A DNA stretch of 64,000 nt from JBHOQS01 sp042408875 (GTDB lineage: Bacteria; Chloroflexota; UBA11872; JBHOQS01), in contig JBHOQS010000022.1 in the NCBI GenBank assembly GCA_042408875.1, forward strand, positions 1 through 64,000, given 5' to 3'. Numbering within the stretch: the stretch's first letter is position 1; each line of letters opens with the position of its first letter. This document shows, one piece after another, positions 8,701-17,709 of the stretch. A program made the position numbers and the translations under genes. Under the pieces are notes generated by a model that did not search any database, was not told where the DNA came from, and saw only the letters and a list, made by a program, of their open reading frames with translations.

Positions 8701-9069
8701 ATGGCAAAGGCAACACCGCGTGAGCAGCGCCGCAGGCGGCACCTGCGCGTGCGGAAGAAGATCTCCGGCACGCCGCAGCGGCCTCGCCTGGCGGTGTTCC
8801 GCAGCTCACAGCACATCTATGCACAGGTGATCGACGATACCATTGGACATACCCTCGCGGCGGCGTCTGATCTGGAACCGGCCGTGCGCTCACAGATCAG
8901 CAACGGGATGACGAAGACGGACGTAGCGCGACTGGTCGGCCGGCTGGTGGCCGAGCGCGCCCGGGCCAAGGGGATCGAGGCGGTGGTCTTCGACCGCGGC
9001 GGGTTCCTGTACCACGGGCGCGTGCAGGCATTGGCAGATGCGGCACGCGAGGCAGGCTTGAAGTTCTGA
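8701..9069 (+). CDS. rplR: 50S ribosomal protein L18
   Basis: A 122-residue L18, a 5S rRNA-binding protein. The conserved RPRLAVFRSSQHIYAQVID segment and the C-terminal FDRGGFLYHGRVQALADAAR are intact. The start follows GAGGGGATGAGAG. Confidence 0.97.
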   Translation: MAKATPREQRRRRHLRVRKKISGTPQRPRLAVFRSSQHIYAQVIDDTIGHTLAAASDLEPAVRSQISNGMTKTDVARLVGRLVAERARAKGIEAVVFDRGGFLYHGRVQALADAAREAGLKF

Positions 9070-9161
9070 CGTCGCGCCCCGGCGCAGGCTGCTGTACACA
9101 GGCAGCATGAAACCGGTGGCCGAGCCCGGCCCGCTGCAGCGGGCCTGGACCAGGAGGCAGC

Positions 9162-9674
9162 GTGGCACGCATTGATGCATCGAAACTGAACTTGCAGGAG
9201 CGGGTCGTGCAGATCCGCCGTGTCGCCAAAGTCGTGAAGGGCGGCCGGCACTTCAGCTTCAGCGTGGTTGTGGTCGTGGGCGATGGCCAGGGCCACGTAG
9301 GCGTCGGCATGGGCAAGGCGCGCGAGATCTCCGATGCGATCCGCAAGGGGGTCGAGCAGGCCAAGAAGGCGCTGGTGGAGGTCCCGCTGCGCGGGACCAC
9401 GATCCCGCACGAGGTCATCGCCGACTACGGTGCGGCACGGGTACTGCTGCGCCCGGCTGCGCCCGGCACTGGGGTGATCGCCGGGCTGCCGGTGCGCGCG
9501 GTCGTGGAGGCGGCGGGGGTGCGGGATATCTTGACCAAGTCGCTGGGGTCGTCGAACCAGCTTAACATTGTGAAAGCCGCCATGCTGGCGCTCCAGAAGC
9601 TGAGCACGCCGGAACAGGCCGCGCAGAAGCGCGGTGTGCCGGTTGCCGCGCCGGCGGGCGCGACCGCAAGCTAG
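9162..9674 (+). CDS. rpsE: 30S ribosomal protein S5
   Basis: A 170-residue S5 starting with GTG (MARIDASKLNLQERVVQI). S5 helps decoding fidelity and the entry helicase site. The dsRNA-binding N domain (RRVAKVVKGGRHFSFSV) and the GSSNQLNIVKA C-terminal motif are visible. GGAGG lies 8 bases before the GTG. Confidence 0.97.
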   Translation: MARIDASKLNLQERVVQIRRVAKVVKGGRHFSFSVVVVVGDGQGHVGVGMGKAREISDAIRKGVEQAKKALVEVPLRGTTIPHEVIADYGAARVLLRPAAPGTGVIAGLPVRAVVEAAGVRDILTKSLGSSNQLNIVKAAMLALQKLSTPEQAAQKRGVPVAAPAGATAS

Positions 9675-9713
9675 GCCGGGCGAGTGGAGAGGACCGGCTC
9701 CAAGGTGGGATCT

Positions 9714-10019
9714 ATGCCAAAGCGTCTGCTGATTACACTAGTGCGGAGCACCATCGGAAGCCGCAAGGAGCACACGGCGACGGTGCGCTCGCTCGGGCTG
9801 AGGCGGCGCATGCAAACCGTGAGCCATCCGGACACTCCCAGTATTCGGGGGATGATCCGCGCGGTGCAGCACCTGCTCCATGTGACAGAGGTCGAGCTGC
9901 CGGCGCGCCGGCGCAAGCGACCCGCGCGCGGTGCAGCGGCCTCGACGTCGGACGGGTCCAGCGCCGCCGTGCCCGCGAGCCAGCACGCCACGCACTCTGA
10001 GGAAGGGGCGAAACCGTGA
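9714..10019 (+). CDS. rpmD: 50S ribosomal protein L30 with long C-terminal tail
   Basis: A 101-residue protein. The first 62 residues are a normal L30 (LLITLVRSTIGSRKEHTATV, then RGMIRAVQHLLHVTEVE). About 40 Arg/Ala/Ser-rich residues follow, which most L30 proteins lack. The ATG at 9714 behind AAGGTGGGA is chosen over an earlier in-frame start. Its stop overlaps the rplO start by four bases. Confidence 0.93.
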   Translation: MPKRLLITLVRSTIGSRKEHTATVRSLGLRRRMQTVSHPDTPSIRGMIRAVQHLLHVTEVELPARRRKRPARGAAASTSDGSSAAVPASQHATHSEEGAKP

Positions 10020-10579
10020 GACTGCACGAGATCAAGGCACCTGAGGGCGCTCGCAAGGAGCGCCGGCGGATCGGCCGCGGCCACGGGTCCGGCCGGGGGA
10101 AGACGGGCGGCCGCGGCACGAAGGGCCAGAAGGCCCGTTCGGGCGATCGCATCCCGCTGCACTTCGAGGGCGGGCAGACTCCGTTGACGATGCGTGTCGG
10201 CCTCAAGCGCGGCGAGGGCCGCTATATGCGGCCGCGTCCCCTGGAGCGCCCGGAGTACGAGATCGTGAACGTGGAGCGGCTCAACCGCTTTGAGGCAGGC
10301 ACGGTGGTGACGCCGGGCCTGCTGATCGAGCACGGCATGATCGATCCTCAGGGCAAGAAGGGGACGCTGGTGAAGATCCTGGGCGACGGCGAACTCACCC
10401 GGCCGCTCACGGTGCAGGCACACAAGTTCTCGGCCAGCGCCCGCGAGAAGATCATTGCCGCAGGAGGCTCGATCGCGATCCTGGCGAAGCCGTGGCGCCC
10501 GGACCTGCCGCCTATCTTTGCCGAGGAGCCTGCGCTCCAGGGCGCCGCCGGGGAGACAGGAACCGGCGAAGTGGGGTAG
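10016..10579 (+). CDS. rplO: 50S ribosomal protein L15
   Basis: A 187-residue L15 starting with GTG (MRLHEIKAPEGARKERRRIG). The glycine-rich RGHGSGRGKTGGRGTKGQKAR segment that penetrates rRNA is intact. The protein is about 35 residues longer than usual because of an acidic/Pro tail. Translation is probably coupled to rpmD. Confidence 0.96.
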   Translation: MRLHEIKAPEGARKERRRIGRGHGSGRGKTGGRGTKGQKARSGDRIPLHFEGGQTPLTMRVGLKRGEGRYMRPRPLERPEYEIVNVERLNRFEAGTVVTPGLLIEHGMIDPQGKKGTLVKILGDGELTRPLTVQAHKFSASAREKIIAAGGSIAILAKPWRPDLPPIFAEEPALQGAAGETGTGEVG

Positions 10580-10756
10580 ACTGGTGGAGCAACCTGGAAG
10601 ATATGCGGGTGCAGACGAGGCCACGCGCTCTTGTCCGCAGGACCCGCAGGACGCAGCCGGCGCCGGCCCTGCGCGTCGATGGGATGAGTCATGAGCCCGG
10701 ACGGCTGACGAGCCGGGCTGGAGTGGCCGGCGAGGCCAGAGAGCACAGAAGAGCTT

Positions 10757-12073
10757 ATGCTCGACGCTGTATTGAACGCTTTCAAACTCCCGGACGTACG
10801 TAGGAAGATCCTGTTCACGTTCGGTCTGCTGGTGGTCTTTCGTATCGCCGCACAGGTGCCTGTGCCGGGCGTCGATGCCGCTGCCCTGCACGAGCTACGT
10901 GATCTGCTGGCGCGCAGTGACCAGTTGCTCGGCATCCTGAACATCTTTTCGGGGAGCGCCCTGCAAAACGCTTCGGTGGCGTCGCTGGGTGTCTACCCGT
11001 ACATCACCGCGACCATCATCATGCAGCTCATGATGCCGCTGATCCCGCGGCTAGCAGAGCTCGCTAAGGAGGGCGAGGCAGGGCGCCTGAAGATCGCGCA
11101 GTACACGCGCATATTAACCGTGCCCCTTGCCGCACTCCAGGCGCACGGGACGCTGGTGCTGCTGTCCAGCCGGCAGAGCGGCGGTGTACAGCTTATCAGG
11201 GGCTATGACCTCTTCAGCCAAGCGTACTGGCTGCCATCGCTGGCGATGATCATCAGCATGGTCGCCGGCACGATGTTCCTGATGTGGCTGGGGGAGCTGA
11301 TCACGGAGTTCGGCATCGGCAACGGGATCTCGATCATCATTTTCGGGGGCATCGTGGCCGGGCTCCCCAGCATGGTGGTGCGCGGGTTGGTGGCGGGACA
11401 GAACTACGTGGCGCTGATCGTCTTCGCTGTGGCCGCGGTGCTCACGGTGGCGGCGATCGTGTTCATCCAGCAGGGTGAACGGCGGATCCCAGTCTTCTAC
11501 GCCAGACGGATCCGCGGCAACCGCGTCTTCGGCGGGACGAGCACGCACATCCCATTGAAGGTGAACTCGGCGGGGATGATCCCGCTCATCTTCGCCACCT
11601 CGATCCTCATCTTCCCGGCGACGATCGCCAGCTACCTGGAGGTCTCGCAGGTTACCCTGGTGGCGTCGATTGCCCGCGGCGTGCGCACCTTCCTGGACCC
11701 GGCGAACCCACCGTACTGGGTGCTCTACTTCCTGCTGGTAGTGCTCTTTACGTATTTCTACACAGCGGTCGTGTTCCAGCAGCAGAACCTCGCGGAGAAC
11801 TTGCAGAAGGCCGGGGGGTTCATCCAGGGCATTCGCCCGGGCAGGCCGACGGCCGAGTACCTGGCCAAGGTGCTCAATAACATTACGCTAGCTGGGGCCG
11901 TGTTCCTGGGACTGGTCGCTATCCTGCCGTACATTCTATCGAAGCTCACGAATACCCAGGCGCTCACGCTCTCCAGCACGGCCATGCTGATCGTGGTAGG
12001 CGTGGTCATCGACACCATGCGGCAGCTCGAGGCACAGCTCATGATGCGGCAGTACGAGGGCTTTATCCGCTAG
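10757..12073 (+). CDS. secY: Protein translocase subunit SecY
   Basis: A 438-residue membrane protein with about ten transmembrane segments, the channel of the Sec translocon. Family landmarks are the N-terminal ILFTFGLLVVFRIAAQVPVPGVD, the plug and TM2 region SVASLGVYPYITATIIMQL, and the cytoplasmic loop GERRIPVFYARR. A 177-base spacer precedes it. Its TAG stop shares one base with the GTG start of adk. Confidence 0.97.
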   Translation: MLDAVLNAFKLPDVRRKILFTFGLLVVFRIAAQVPVPGVDAAALHELRDLLARSDQLLGILNIFSGSALQNASVASLGVYPYITATIIMQLMMPLIPRLAELAKEGEAGRLKIAQYTRILTVPLAALQAHGTLVLLSSRQSGGVQLIRGYDLFSQAYWLPSLAMIISMVAGTMFLMWLGELITEFGIGNGISIIIFGGIVAGLPSMVVRGLVAGQNYVALIVFAVAAVLTVAAIVFIQQGERRIPVFYARRIRGNRVFGGTSTHIPLKVNSAGMIPLIFATSILIFPATIASYLEVSQVTLVASIARGVRTFLDPANPPYWVLYFLLVVLFTYFYTAVVFQQQNLAENLQKAGGFIQGIRPGRPTAEYLAKVLNNITLAGAVFLGLVAILPYILSKLTNTQALTLSSTAMLIVVGVVIDTMRQLEAQLMMRQYEGFIR

Positions 12074-12738
12074 TGTATGTTGTCTTGATGGGGCCTCCGG
12101 GCGCGGGGAAGGGCACGCAGGCAGCACGCCTCGCCGCAGCGTTCGGGCTCTGCCATCTGTCCACCGGCGATATCCTTCGCCAGGCCGTCGCCAGCGGGAC
12201 ACCCCTGGGCACGCAGGCGAAGGAGTATATGGAGCGCGGGCTGCTCGTGCCAGACGACATCATGGTCCGTATTGTGGTGGACCAGCTCGATCGAGAAGAG
12301 TGTCGCGACGGCGTGCTGCTCGATGGCTTTCCGCGCACCGTCGCCCAGGCAGAGGCGCTGGATCGCGCCCTTGAGGAGCGTGGCAAGCGCATCACTGCGG
12401 TGCTGGACCTCGAGGTGGCTCCGGATGTGCTGCTGGCGCGGCTTAGCGGCCGGCTGATCTGCCGGGTCTGCCAGGCGACGTACCACCAGACCCTGAACCC
12501 GCCGAAGCAGCCGGGGGTGTGTGACCGCTGCGGCGGTGAGCTCTACCAGCGGGCGGACGACACCCTGGAGACGGCCCGCACTCGCCTTCAGGTGTATGCA
12601 GAGCGTACGGCGCCGGTGCTCGAGTATTACCGGCGCCGAAGTGTGCTCCAGCAAGTCTTGGGCGAGGGAACGATCGACGAGGTCACGGCGCGACTCATCG
12701 GTGCGCTCAGGCAGAGGCAGGATGGCGGGGACCCGTGA
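12073..12738 (+). CDS. adk: Adenylate kinase (zinc LID form)
   Basis: A 221-residue enzyme interconverting ATP + AMP with two ADP. The P-loop is GPPGAGKGTQ near residues 7-16, and DGFPRT marks the AMP-binding site. The LID domain (about residues 130-155) carries CRVC and CDRC, the four-cysteine zinc form of thermophiles and Gram-positive bacteria. It starts with GTG inside the secY stop (TAGTG), so translation is coupled. Confidence 0.97.
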   Translation: MYVVLMGPPGAGKGTQAARLAAAFGLCHLSTGDILRQAVASGTPLGTQAKEYMERGLLVPDDIMVRIVVDQLDREECRDGVLLDGFPRTVAQAEALDRALEERGKRITAVLDLEVAPDVLLARLSGRLICRVCQATYHQTLNPPKQPGVCDRCGGELYQRADDTLETARTRLQVYAERTAPVLEYYRRRSVLQQVLGEGTIDEVTARLIGALRQRQDGGDP

Positions 12739-12769
12739 TCGCCGCGGCATGGGTCACGGTAGGGAGGCG

Positions 12770-13546
12770 ATGATCCTTATTAAGTCGCACGAAGATTTAA
12801 AATACATGCGCCGCGCCGGCCGCATCGTGGCCGAGACGTTGGCTCTATTGGTCGAGCACATCAAGCCCGGCGTGACGACGGGTGAGCTCGACCGCATCGC
12901 TGAGCAGTATATCCTCAGCCAGAAGGCCCGGCCGGCGTTCAAGGGCTACAACAAGTATCCGGCGAGTATCTGCACGTCGGTCAACGAGGAGATCGTGCAC
13001 GGCATTCCAGGGCCGCGGCAGCTCAAAGAAGGTGATATAATAAGCCTCGATTTGGGCGCGGTGTACCGCGGCTTCTATGGGGACGCGGCCGTCACTGTCG
13101 GGGTCGGCCGGATCAGCCCGGAGGCAGAACGGTTGCTGCGGGACACCGAGGCCGCCCTGTATGCTGGGATCGCCCAGGCGCTGCCCGGCAACCATGTGGG
13201 AGATATCTCCTGGGCGATCCAGAGCTACCTCGAGCAGCGCGGCTACGGCGTGGTGCGCGAGTACGTCGGCCATGGCGTGGGCCGCTCTCTCCACGAGGAG
13301 CCCCAGGTGCCGAACGTGGGCGCGCCCGGCGAAGGGCCGCTCCTGCGGCCTGGTATGACGCTCGCCATCGAGCCGATGGCGAACCTGGGGACGCACGAAA
13401 CTGAGAAGCTGCCGGATGGGTGGACGGTCGTCACGCGTGACCGGAGCCTGTCGGCGCATTTTGAGCACACTGTCTGCGTCACCGAGGGCGAGCCGGAGAT
13501 TCTGACCGCGCTCGTTGATGCGCGCGTGCCGGCGTTGGTACGCTGA
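12770..13546 (+). CDS. map: Methionine aminopeptidase type I
   Basis: A 258-residue enzyme that removes the initiator methionine. The metal ligands of the pita-bread fold are visible: D in LDLGAVYRGFYGDAA (two Asp), H in GHGVGRSLHEEP, E in IEPMANLG and E in FEHTVCVTEGEPE. The ATG at 12770 fits homologues (MILIKSHEDLKYMRRAG), but AGGGAGG ends only two bases before it; an in-frame ATG at 12749 is an alternative. infA normally follows this gene but does not here. Confidence 0.95.
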   Translation: MILIKSHEDLKYMRRAGRIVAETLALLVEHIKPGVTTGELDRIAEQYILSQKARPAFKGYNKYPASICTSVNEEIVHGIPGPRQLKEGDIISLDLGAVYRGFYGDAAVTVGVGRISPEAERLLRDTEAALYAGIAQALPGNHVGDISWAIQSYLEQRGYGVVREYVGHGVGRSLHEEPQVPNVGAPGEGPLLRPGMTLAIEPMANLGTHETEKLPDGWTVVTRDRSLSAHFEHTVCVTEGEPEILTALVDARVPALVR

Positions 13547-13596
13547 GCGGTGCGCTCGTGCGTGTTCCGGGGCACCGAGACACGCGCTAGACAAGC

Positions 13597-13630
13597 GGGG
13601 AAGGAAGCAGAACGGGGAAGGAAGCAGAAC
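13597..13630 (+). repeat. Exact 17-bp tandem duplication containing the rpmJ ribosome binding site
   Basis: GGGGAAGGAAGCAGAAC occurs twice with no gap (13597-13613 and 13614-13630), directly before the rpmJ ATG at 13632. Each copy holds a Shine-Dalgarno-like GGGGAAGGAAG. The second copy has the usable spacing. A recent slippage duplication is likely. Confidence 0.9.
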
Positions 13631-13631
13631 A

Positions 13632-13745
13632 ATGAAGGTCAGCGCGTCGGTGAAGCGGCGCTGCGAGAAGTGCAAGATCATTCGCCGCCGCGGCGTCGTG
13701 ATGGTGATCTGCGAGAACCCGAAGCACAAGCAGAAGCAGGGGTAA
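13632..13745 (+). CDS. rpmJ: 50S ribosomal protein L36 (zinc form)
   Basis: A 37-residue L36 (MKVSASVKRRCEKCKIIRRR) with the zinc ligands C11, C14, C27 and H32. Length is exactly standard. The start is the ATG at 13632, not the upstream extension of the open frame. The 85 bases between map and rpmJ are too short for infA. Confidence 0.96.
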   Translation: MKVSASVKRRCEKCKIIRRRGVVMVICENPKHKQKQG

Positions 13746-13763
13746 CGAGGGAGGCGCAGGCGC

Positions 13764-14159
13764 ATGGCACGCATTGCCGGCGTCGATCTGCCGCGCGAGA
13801 AGCCGGTTGAGATCGCGCTGCGATACATCTTTGGCATCGGACCGACCACGGCCAAGCAGGTGGTGCAGAAGGCCCAGGTGAACGGCGCTGTACGGGTCAA
13901 GGACCTCACGGAGGAGGAAGTCAACCGGATCCGTGAGATCATCGACCGTGAGTATGTTGTGGAGGGCGACCTGCGGCGGGAGATCAAGATGAACATCGAC
14001 CGCCTGAAGGAAATCGGGTGCTACCGCGGCCTGCGCCATCGGCGCGGCTTGCCGGTGCGCGGCCAGCGCACCCGCACCAACGCACGGACGGTTGGCTGGC
14101 CGGCGCGCCGCCGCCCGCGCCAGACAGTCGGCGGTCGCAAGCGGGCGACGAAGAAGTAG
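13764..14159 (+). CDS. rpsM: 30S ribosomal protein S13
   Basis: A 131-residue S13 (MARIAGVDLPREKPVEIALRY), the 30S head protein that bridges to L5 and the P-site tRNA. The C-terminal RGLPVRGQRTRTNART signature is intact. It lies 18 bases after rpmJ behind GAGGGAGG. Confidence 0.97.
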   Translation: MARIAGVDLPREKPVEIALRYIFGIGPTTAKQVVQKAQVNGAVRVKDLTEEEVNRIREIIDREYVVEGDLRREIKMNIDRLKEIGCYRGLRHRRGLPVRGQRTRTNARTVGWPARRRPRQTVGGRKRATKK

Positions 14160-14206
14160 ACGGGTGCCGGACCACTACGGTCCGGCTGGGCATGTGAGGA
14201 GCATCG

Positions 14207-14617
14207 ATGGCCACACCTACGAGGAGGGCTGCGGCGCAGGCCGCGCGGGCGCGGCGGCGTGAGCGGAAGATCGTGCCGCGCGGCCAGGCGCACATCCAGG
14301 CGACGTTTAACAACACCATCGTGACGATCACAGACCCGAATGGGAACGTGATCTGCTGGTCGAGCGCTGGTGCGGCCGGCTTCAAAGGCTCGCGCAAGAG
14401 CACGCCGTTTGCAGCGCAGGTAGCCGCCGAGACGGCGGCGCGCCGGGCCATGGAGCACGGTATGCGCACGATCGAGGTCTTCGCCAAAGGCCCGGGCTCC
14501 GGGCGGGAGGCGGCCATCCGTGCCTTGCAGGCCGCCGGCCTGTCGGTCGTCTCGATCACTGATGTGACACCTATTCCGCATAATGGCTGCCGGCCGCCGA
14601 AGCGGCGCCGCGTCTAA
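14207..14617 (+). CDS. rpsK: 30S ribosomal protein S11
   Basis: A 136-residue S11 on the 30S platform near the anti-Shine-Dalgarno region. The signature AHIQATFNNTIVTITDPNGN and the C terminus DVTPIPHNGCRPPKRRRV are intact. The N terminus is rich in Arg and Ala. Confidence 0.97.
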   Translation: MATPTRRAAAQAARARRRERKIVPRGQAHIQATFNNTIVTITDPNGNVICWSSAGAAGFKGSRKSTPFAAQVAAETAARRAMEHGMRTIEVFAKGPGSGREAAIRALQAAGLSVVSITDVTPIPHNGCRPPKRRRV

Positions 14618-14688
14618 GATCGCCCCTGGCTGCGGCGCTGGCACGGGGCTGCTGGAACGAATGAGGGAGCACGGAAAACGGAGGAGTT

Positions 14689-15315
14689 ATGGCACGGTAT
14701 ACAGGACCGGTGTGCCGGCTGTGCCGCCGGGAGGGCATGAAGCTCTACCTGAAGGGGGAGAAGTGCCTCACACCGAAGTGTCCGTTTGAGCGGCGGCCGT
14801 ACCCGCCGGGCATGCACGCCCAGAAGCGCAAGAAGCCGACGGAGTACGGCTTGCAGCTTCGTGAGAAGCAGAAGGCGCGCCGTATCTACGGCATCCTGGA
14901 ACGGCAGTTCCGCAAGCATTTCGAGGAGGCGGAGCGCCGCCCGGGCGTGACAGGCGAAAATCTGCTCCAGATCCTGGAGATGCGCCTGGACAATATCGTC
15001 TACCGCCTGGGCTTCGCTGTGTCGCGGAACCAGGCCCGCCAGCTTGTGCGGCACGGCCATTTCCGGGTGAATGGCCGCCGGCTTGATGTCCCGTCCGCGC
15101 TGCTCCGGCCAGGCGATGAGATTACGGTGCGCCCGCAAAGCCGTGACATGCAGCACTTCCAGGAGCGGATGGCGGAGGTGCAGGCGCAGCGCATCCCGGG
15201 CTGGCTCCAGCTTGACCCGGCAACGATGACCGGGCGGGTCCTGGCTGTGCCCAGCCGCCAGGAGATCGATACGCCGCTGAACGAGCAGCTTATCGTCGAG
15301 TACTATTCGCGGTAG
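14689..15315 (+). CDS. rpsD: 30S ribosomal protein S4 (zinc form)
   Basis: A 208-residue S4, a primary 16S rRNA-binding protein. The N terminus has C9, C12, C26 and C31 (CRLC and CLTPKC), the four-cysteine zinc-binding variant. The S4 RNA-binding domain follows (LDNIVYRLGFAVSRNQARQLVRHGH). ATG follows GGAGGAGTT. Confidence 0.97.
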   Translation: MARYTGPVCRLCRREGMKLYLKGEKCLTPKCPFERRPYPPGMHAQKRKKPTEYGLQLREKQKARRIYGILERQFRKHFEEAERRPGVTGENLLQILEMRLDNIVYRLGFAVSRNQARQLVRHGHFRVNGRRLDVPSALLRPGDEITVRPQSRDMQHFQERMAEVQAQRIPGWLQLDPATMTGRVLAVPSRQEIDTPLNEQLIVEYYSR

Positions 15316-15450
15316 CACGCCGGACGGGCAGCGCGGACCGGCGCACCGCTGTGCCGGGAGCAGCTAGTGTACCTGCCCGTCCTGGTGGTGCTCCTCTGGC
15401 CAGTGGGCCGGCCCTCCCTACGGAGGTGTCCAAAGGAGGCGAGAGAACGT

Positions 15451-16449
15451 ATGCCCATCGAACCTATCCTGCCTGAGGTCCACGTCACCGAGCAGGAGTC
15501 AACCTACGGACAGTTTGAGATCGAGCCGCTGGAGCGTGGCTACGGTCACACGCTCGGCAATGCCTTGCGGCGTGTCCTGCTGTCTTCGCTGCCGGGTGCA
15601 GCCGTCACGTCGATCCGTATCATCGGCAAAGAGGGGGAGATCCGGCACGAATTCACCGACGTGCCGGGCGTGCGCGAGGACGTGACGCAGATCGTGCTGA
15701 ACGTGAAGAAGATCCGGCTGCGCTCGTTTAGCGAGGCACCGGTGGAGATGATCCTCGACGCGCACGGCCCCGGCACGGTCACGGCCGGGCAGATCGAGCT
15801 GCCGTCGGACATCGAGCTGGTTACGCCGGATCAGTATATCGCCACGCTAGACTCCGAGGATGCGCGCCTGACCATCCGCTTCACGGTGGAGCAAGGTGTC
15901 GGCTACCGTCCCGGCGAGCATCGCGAGGACCAGCCCATCGGGGTGATCCCGGTGGATGCCATCTTCACGCCGATCCGCAAGGTCGAGTACTTCGTGGAGC
16001 CGGCGCGCTTTCGCGATCGCACGGACATCGATCGGCTGGTGCTACGCATCTGGACCGACGGTACAATCATGCCGGAGGATGCGCTGCACAAGGCCGCGGA
16101 GATCCTGACGCGGCAGTTCCAGGCGCTGACTGCTACGGGCGTGGTGCCGCAGCCAGTGGTGAAGCAGCCGCTGACGCCGCTGCCGGTGCCGCCGCGCTGG
16201 GCAGAGGCGCCGGTAGAGGAGCTCGAGCTCTCGAACCGCACGCTCAACTGCCTCAAGCGCAACAGCATCACCCGGGTGGGCCAGCTTCTCGAGATGACCG
16301 AAGACGACCTGCTGAGCCTGCGCAACTTCGGCCAGAAGTCGCTCGACGAGCTGAAGGAGGCGCTGCGTGTGCGTGGCCTGCTGCCCGGCGCGCCGTCTGG
16401 CGGTGCACCGCTTGAGGCAGCGGCTGTGACTGGCGAGGGGGAGGAGTAG
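15451..16449 (+). CDS. rpoA: RNA polymerase alpha subunit
   Basis: A 332-residue alpha subunit. The N-terminal dimerisation domain shows ERGYGHTLGNALRRVLLSSLPG-type assembly residues near position 30. The C-terminal domain (about 255-320, ELSNRTLNCLKRNSITRVGQ) binds UP elements and activators. The frame opens at 15367, but the ATG at 15451 behind AAAGGAGGCGAG is the family start. Confidence 0.97.
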   Translation: MPIEPILPEVHVTEQESTYGQFEIEPLERGYGHTLGNALRRVLLSSLPGAAVTSIRIIGKEGEIRHEFTDVPGVREDVTQIVLNVKKIRLRSFSEAPVEMILDAHGPGTVTAGQIELPSDIELVTPDQYIATLDSEDARLTIRFTVEQGVGYRPGEHREDQPIGVIPVDAIFTPIRKVEYFVEPARFRDRTDIDRLVLRIWTDGTIMPEDALHKAAEILTRQFQALTATGVVPQPVVKQPLTPLPVPPRWAEAPVEELELSNRTLNCLKRNSITRVGQLLEMTEDDLLSLRNFGQKSLDELKEALRVRGLLPGAPSGGAPLEAAAVTGEGEE

Positions 16450-16456
16450 CACAGCG

Positions 16457-16810
16457 GTGAGACATCGTATCCAGGGCCGGAAGCTCCACCGGCCCTCTGA
16501 CAAGCGCCGCGCGATGATCCGGAATCAGATGGCGGCGCTGCTCAAATATGAAAAAATCCAGACGACGGAGGCGCGCGCCAAGGAACTGCGCCGGCACATC
16601 GAGCGGTTGATCACGACTGCCAAGGCGAACACGCTGCACGCACGCCGGCTCGCTCTGGCAGCGCTGCCCGACCCGCAGGCGGTGGCCAAGCTCTTCCACC
16701 TGCTTGTGCCGCGTTATCAGAATCGGCCTGGCGGGTACACGCGCATCCTGAAGATCGGCCGGCGCAGGGGCGACGCGGCTGAGATCGTACAGATCTCGCT
16801 GGTGGAGTGA
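16457..16810 (+). CDS. rplQ: 50S ribosomal protein L17
   Basis: A 117-residue L17 starting with GTG (MRHRIQGRKLHRPSDKRRAM). It lies at the tunnel exit region of the 50S. It is seven bases after rpoA and its stop overlaps the GTG of truA by four bases. Confidence 0.96.
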   Translation: MRHRIQGRKLHRPSDKRRAMIRNQMAALLKYEKIQTTEARAKELRRHIERLITTAKANTLHARRLALAALPDPQAVAKLFHLLVPRYQNRPGGYTRILKIGRRRGDAAEIVQISLVE

Positions 16811-17709
16811 CGACACGCGAGCACTCAGACGACACGCCAGCAGCGCAGGCGCTGCCTCAGGGCCGGCACCTGGCCTGCCTGGTGAGCTACGATGGCACCG
16901 ACTTCGCTGGCTTCCAGGTCCAGCCCGGGCAGCGTACGGTTCAGGCTGAGCTCGAGGCAGCGCTCCTGGGCATCACCGGCGAGCCAGGGCGGGTGATCGG
17001 GGCCGGACGGACCGACGCCGGGGTGCATGCTATTGGCCAGGTCGCAGCATTCTGGACGCGCAGCCGCCTGGCTCCAGCAGACCTCCAGCGGGCGTTGAAC
17101 GCGGTGTTGCCGCCGGACGTGGCCGTACGAGCGCTCCAACCAGTGCCGGCGGAGTTCCACCCGCGCTTTAGCGCCCTGTGGCGTGAGTACGTGTACAGCG
17201 TCCAGGTGGGACCGGTGCGCTCGCCGCGATGGCGGCGCTTCGCGCTCCACCAGGCGCAGCCGCTTGACCTGGCGGCGATGCGGCGGGCCGGGCAGCGGTT
17301 CGTCGGCGTCCACGATTTCGCTGCCTTCGCCGCCGAGGAGGAGCCTGGGTCTTGCACCGTCCGGGAGGTGCTGGACGTGCGCTGCTGGGAGGAGGATCGC
17401 GACGACGCACACCTGGTGCAGATCGCGGTGCGCGCGAACGCCTTCCTGCGGCACATGGTGCGGCGGATGATCGGCTCGCTATTGCGGGTCGGACATGGGG
17501 CGCTGCCCGAGGACGCCATCGACGAGCTCATTCGGTCGAAAGACAAGCGGCTGGCCGGGCCAACGGTTGCCCCGCACGGGCTGTGCCTGGTGCAGGTAGC
17601 CTACCCGGCCGGGCTCTTTGAAGGAACAGCGGCGGTCGTTACTGAGCTGGCCGCCAGGAGGACCGATGACAACCTACAAGACGTACGTGCCGAAGGCAAA
17701 GGAAATTGA
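16807..17709 (+). CDS. truA: tRNA pseudouridine synthase A
   Basis: A 300-residue enzyme that makes pseudouridine at positions 38-40 of tRNA. The catalytic aspartate lies in GAGRTDAGVHAIGQVAAF near residue 60. The C-terminal core shows AFLRHMVRRMIGSLLRVG. The start GTG overlaps rplQ by four bases. The last 44 bases overlap rplM, which is unusually long; the tail after residue 285 does not resemble the family and may simply be read-through into rplM. Confidence 0.95.
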   Translation: MTTREHSDDTPAAQALPQGRHLACLVSYDGTDFAGFQVQPGQRTVQAELEAALLGITGEPGRVIGAGRTDAGVHAIGQVAAFWTRSRLAPADLQRALNAVLPPDVAVRALQPVPAEFHPRFSALWREYVYSVQVGPVRSPRWRRFALHQAQPLDLAAMRRAGQRFVGVHDFAAFAAEEEPGSCTVREVLDVRCWEEDRDDAHLVQIAVRANAFLRHMVRRMIGSLLRVGHGALPEDAIDELIRSKDKRLAGPTVAPHGLCLVQVAYPAGLFEGTAAVVTELAARRTDDNLQDVRAEGKGN

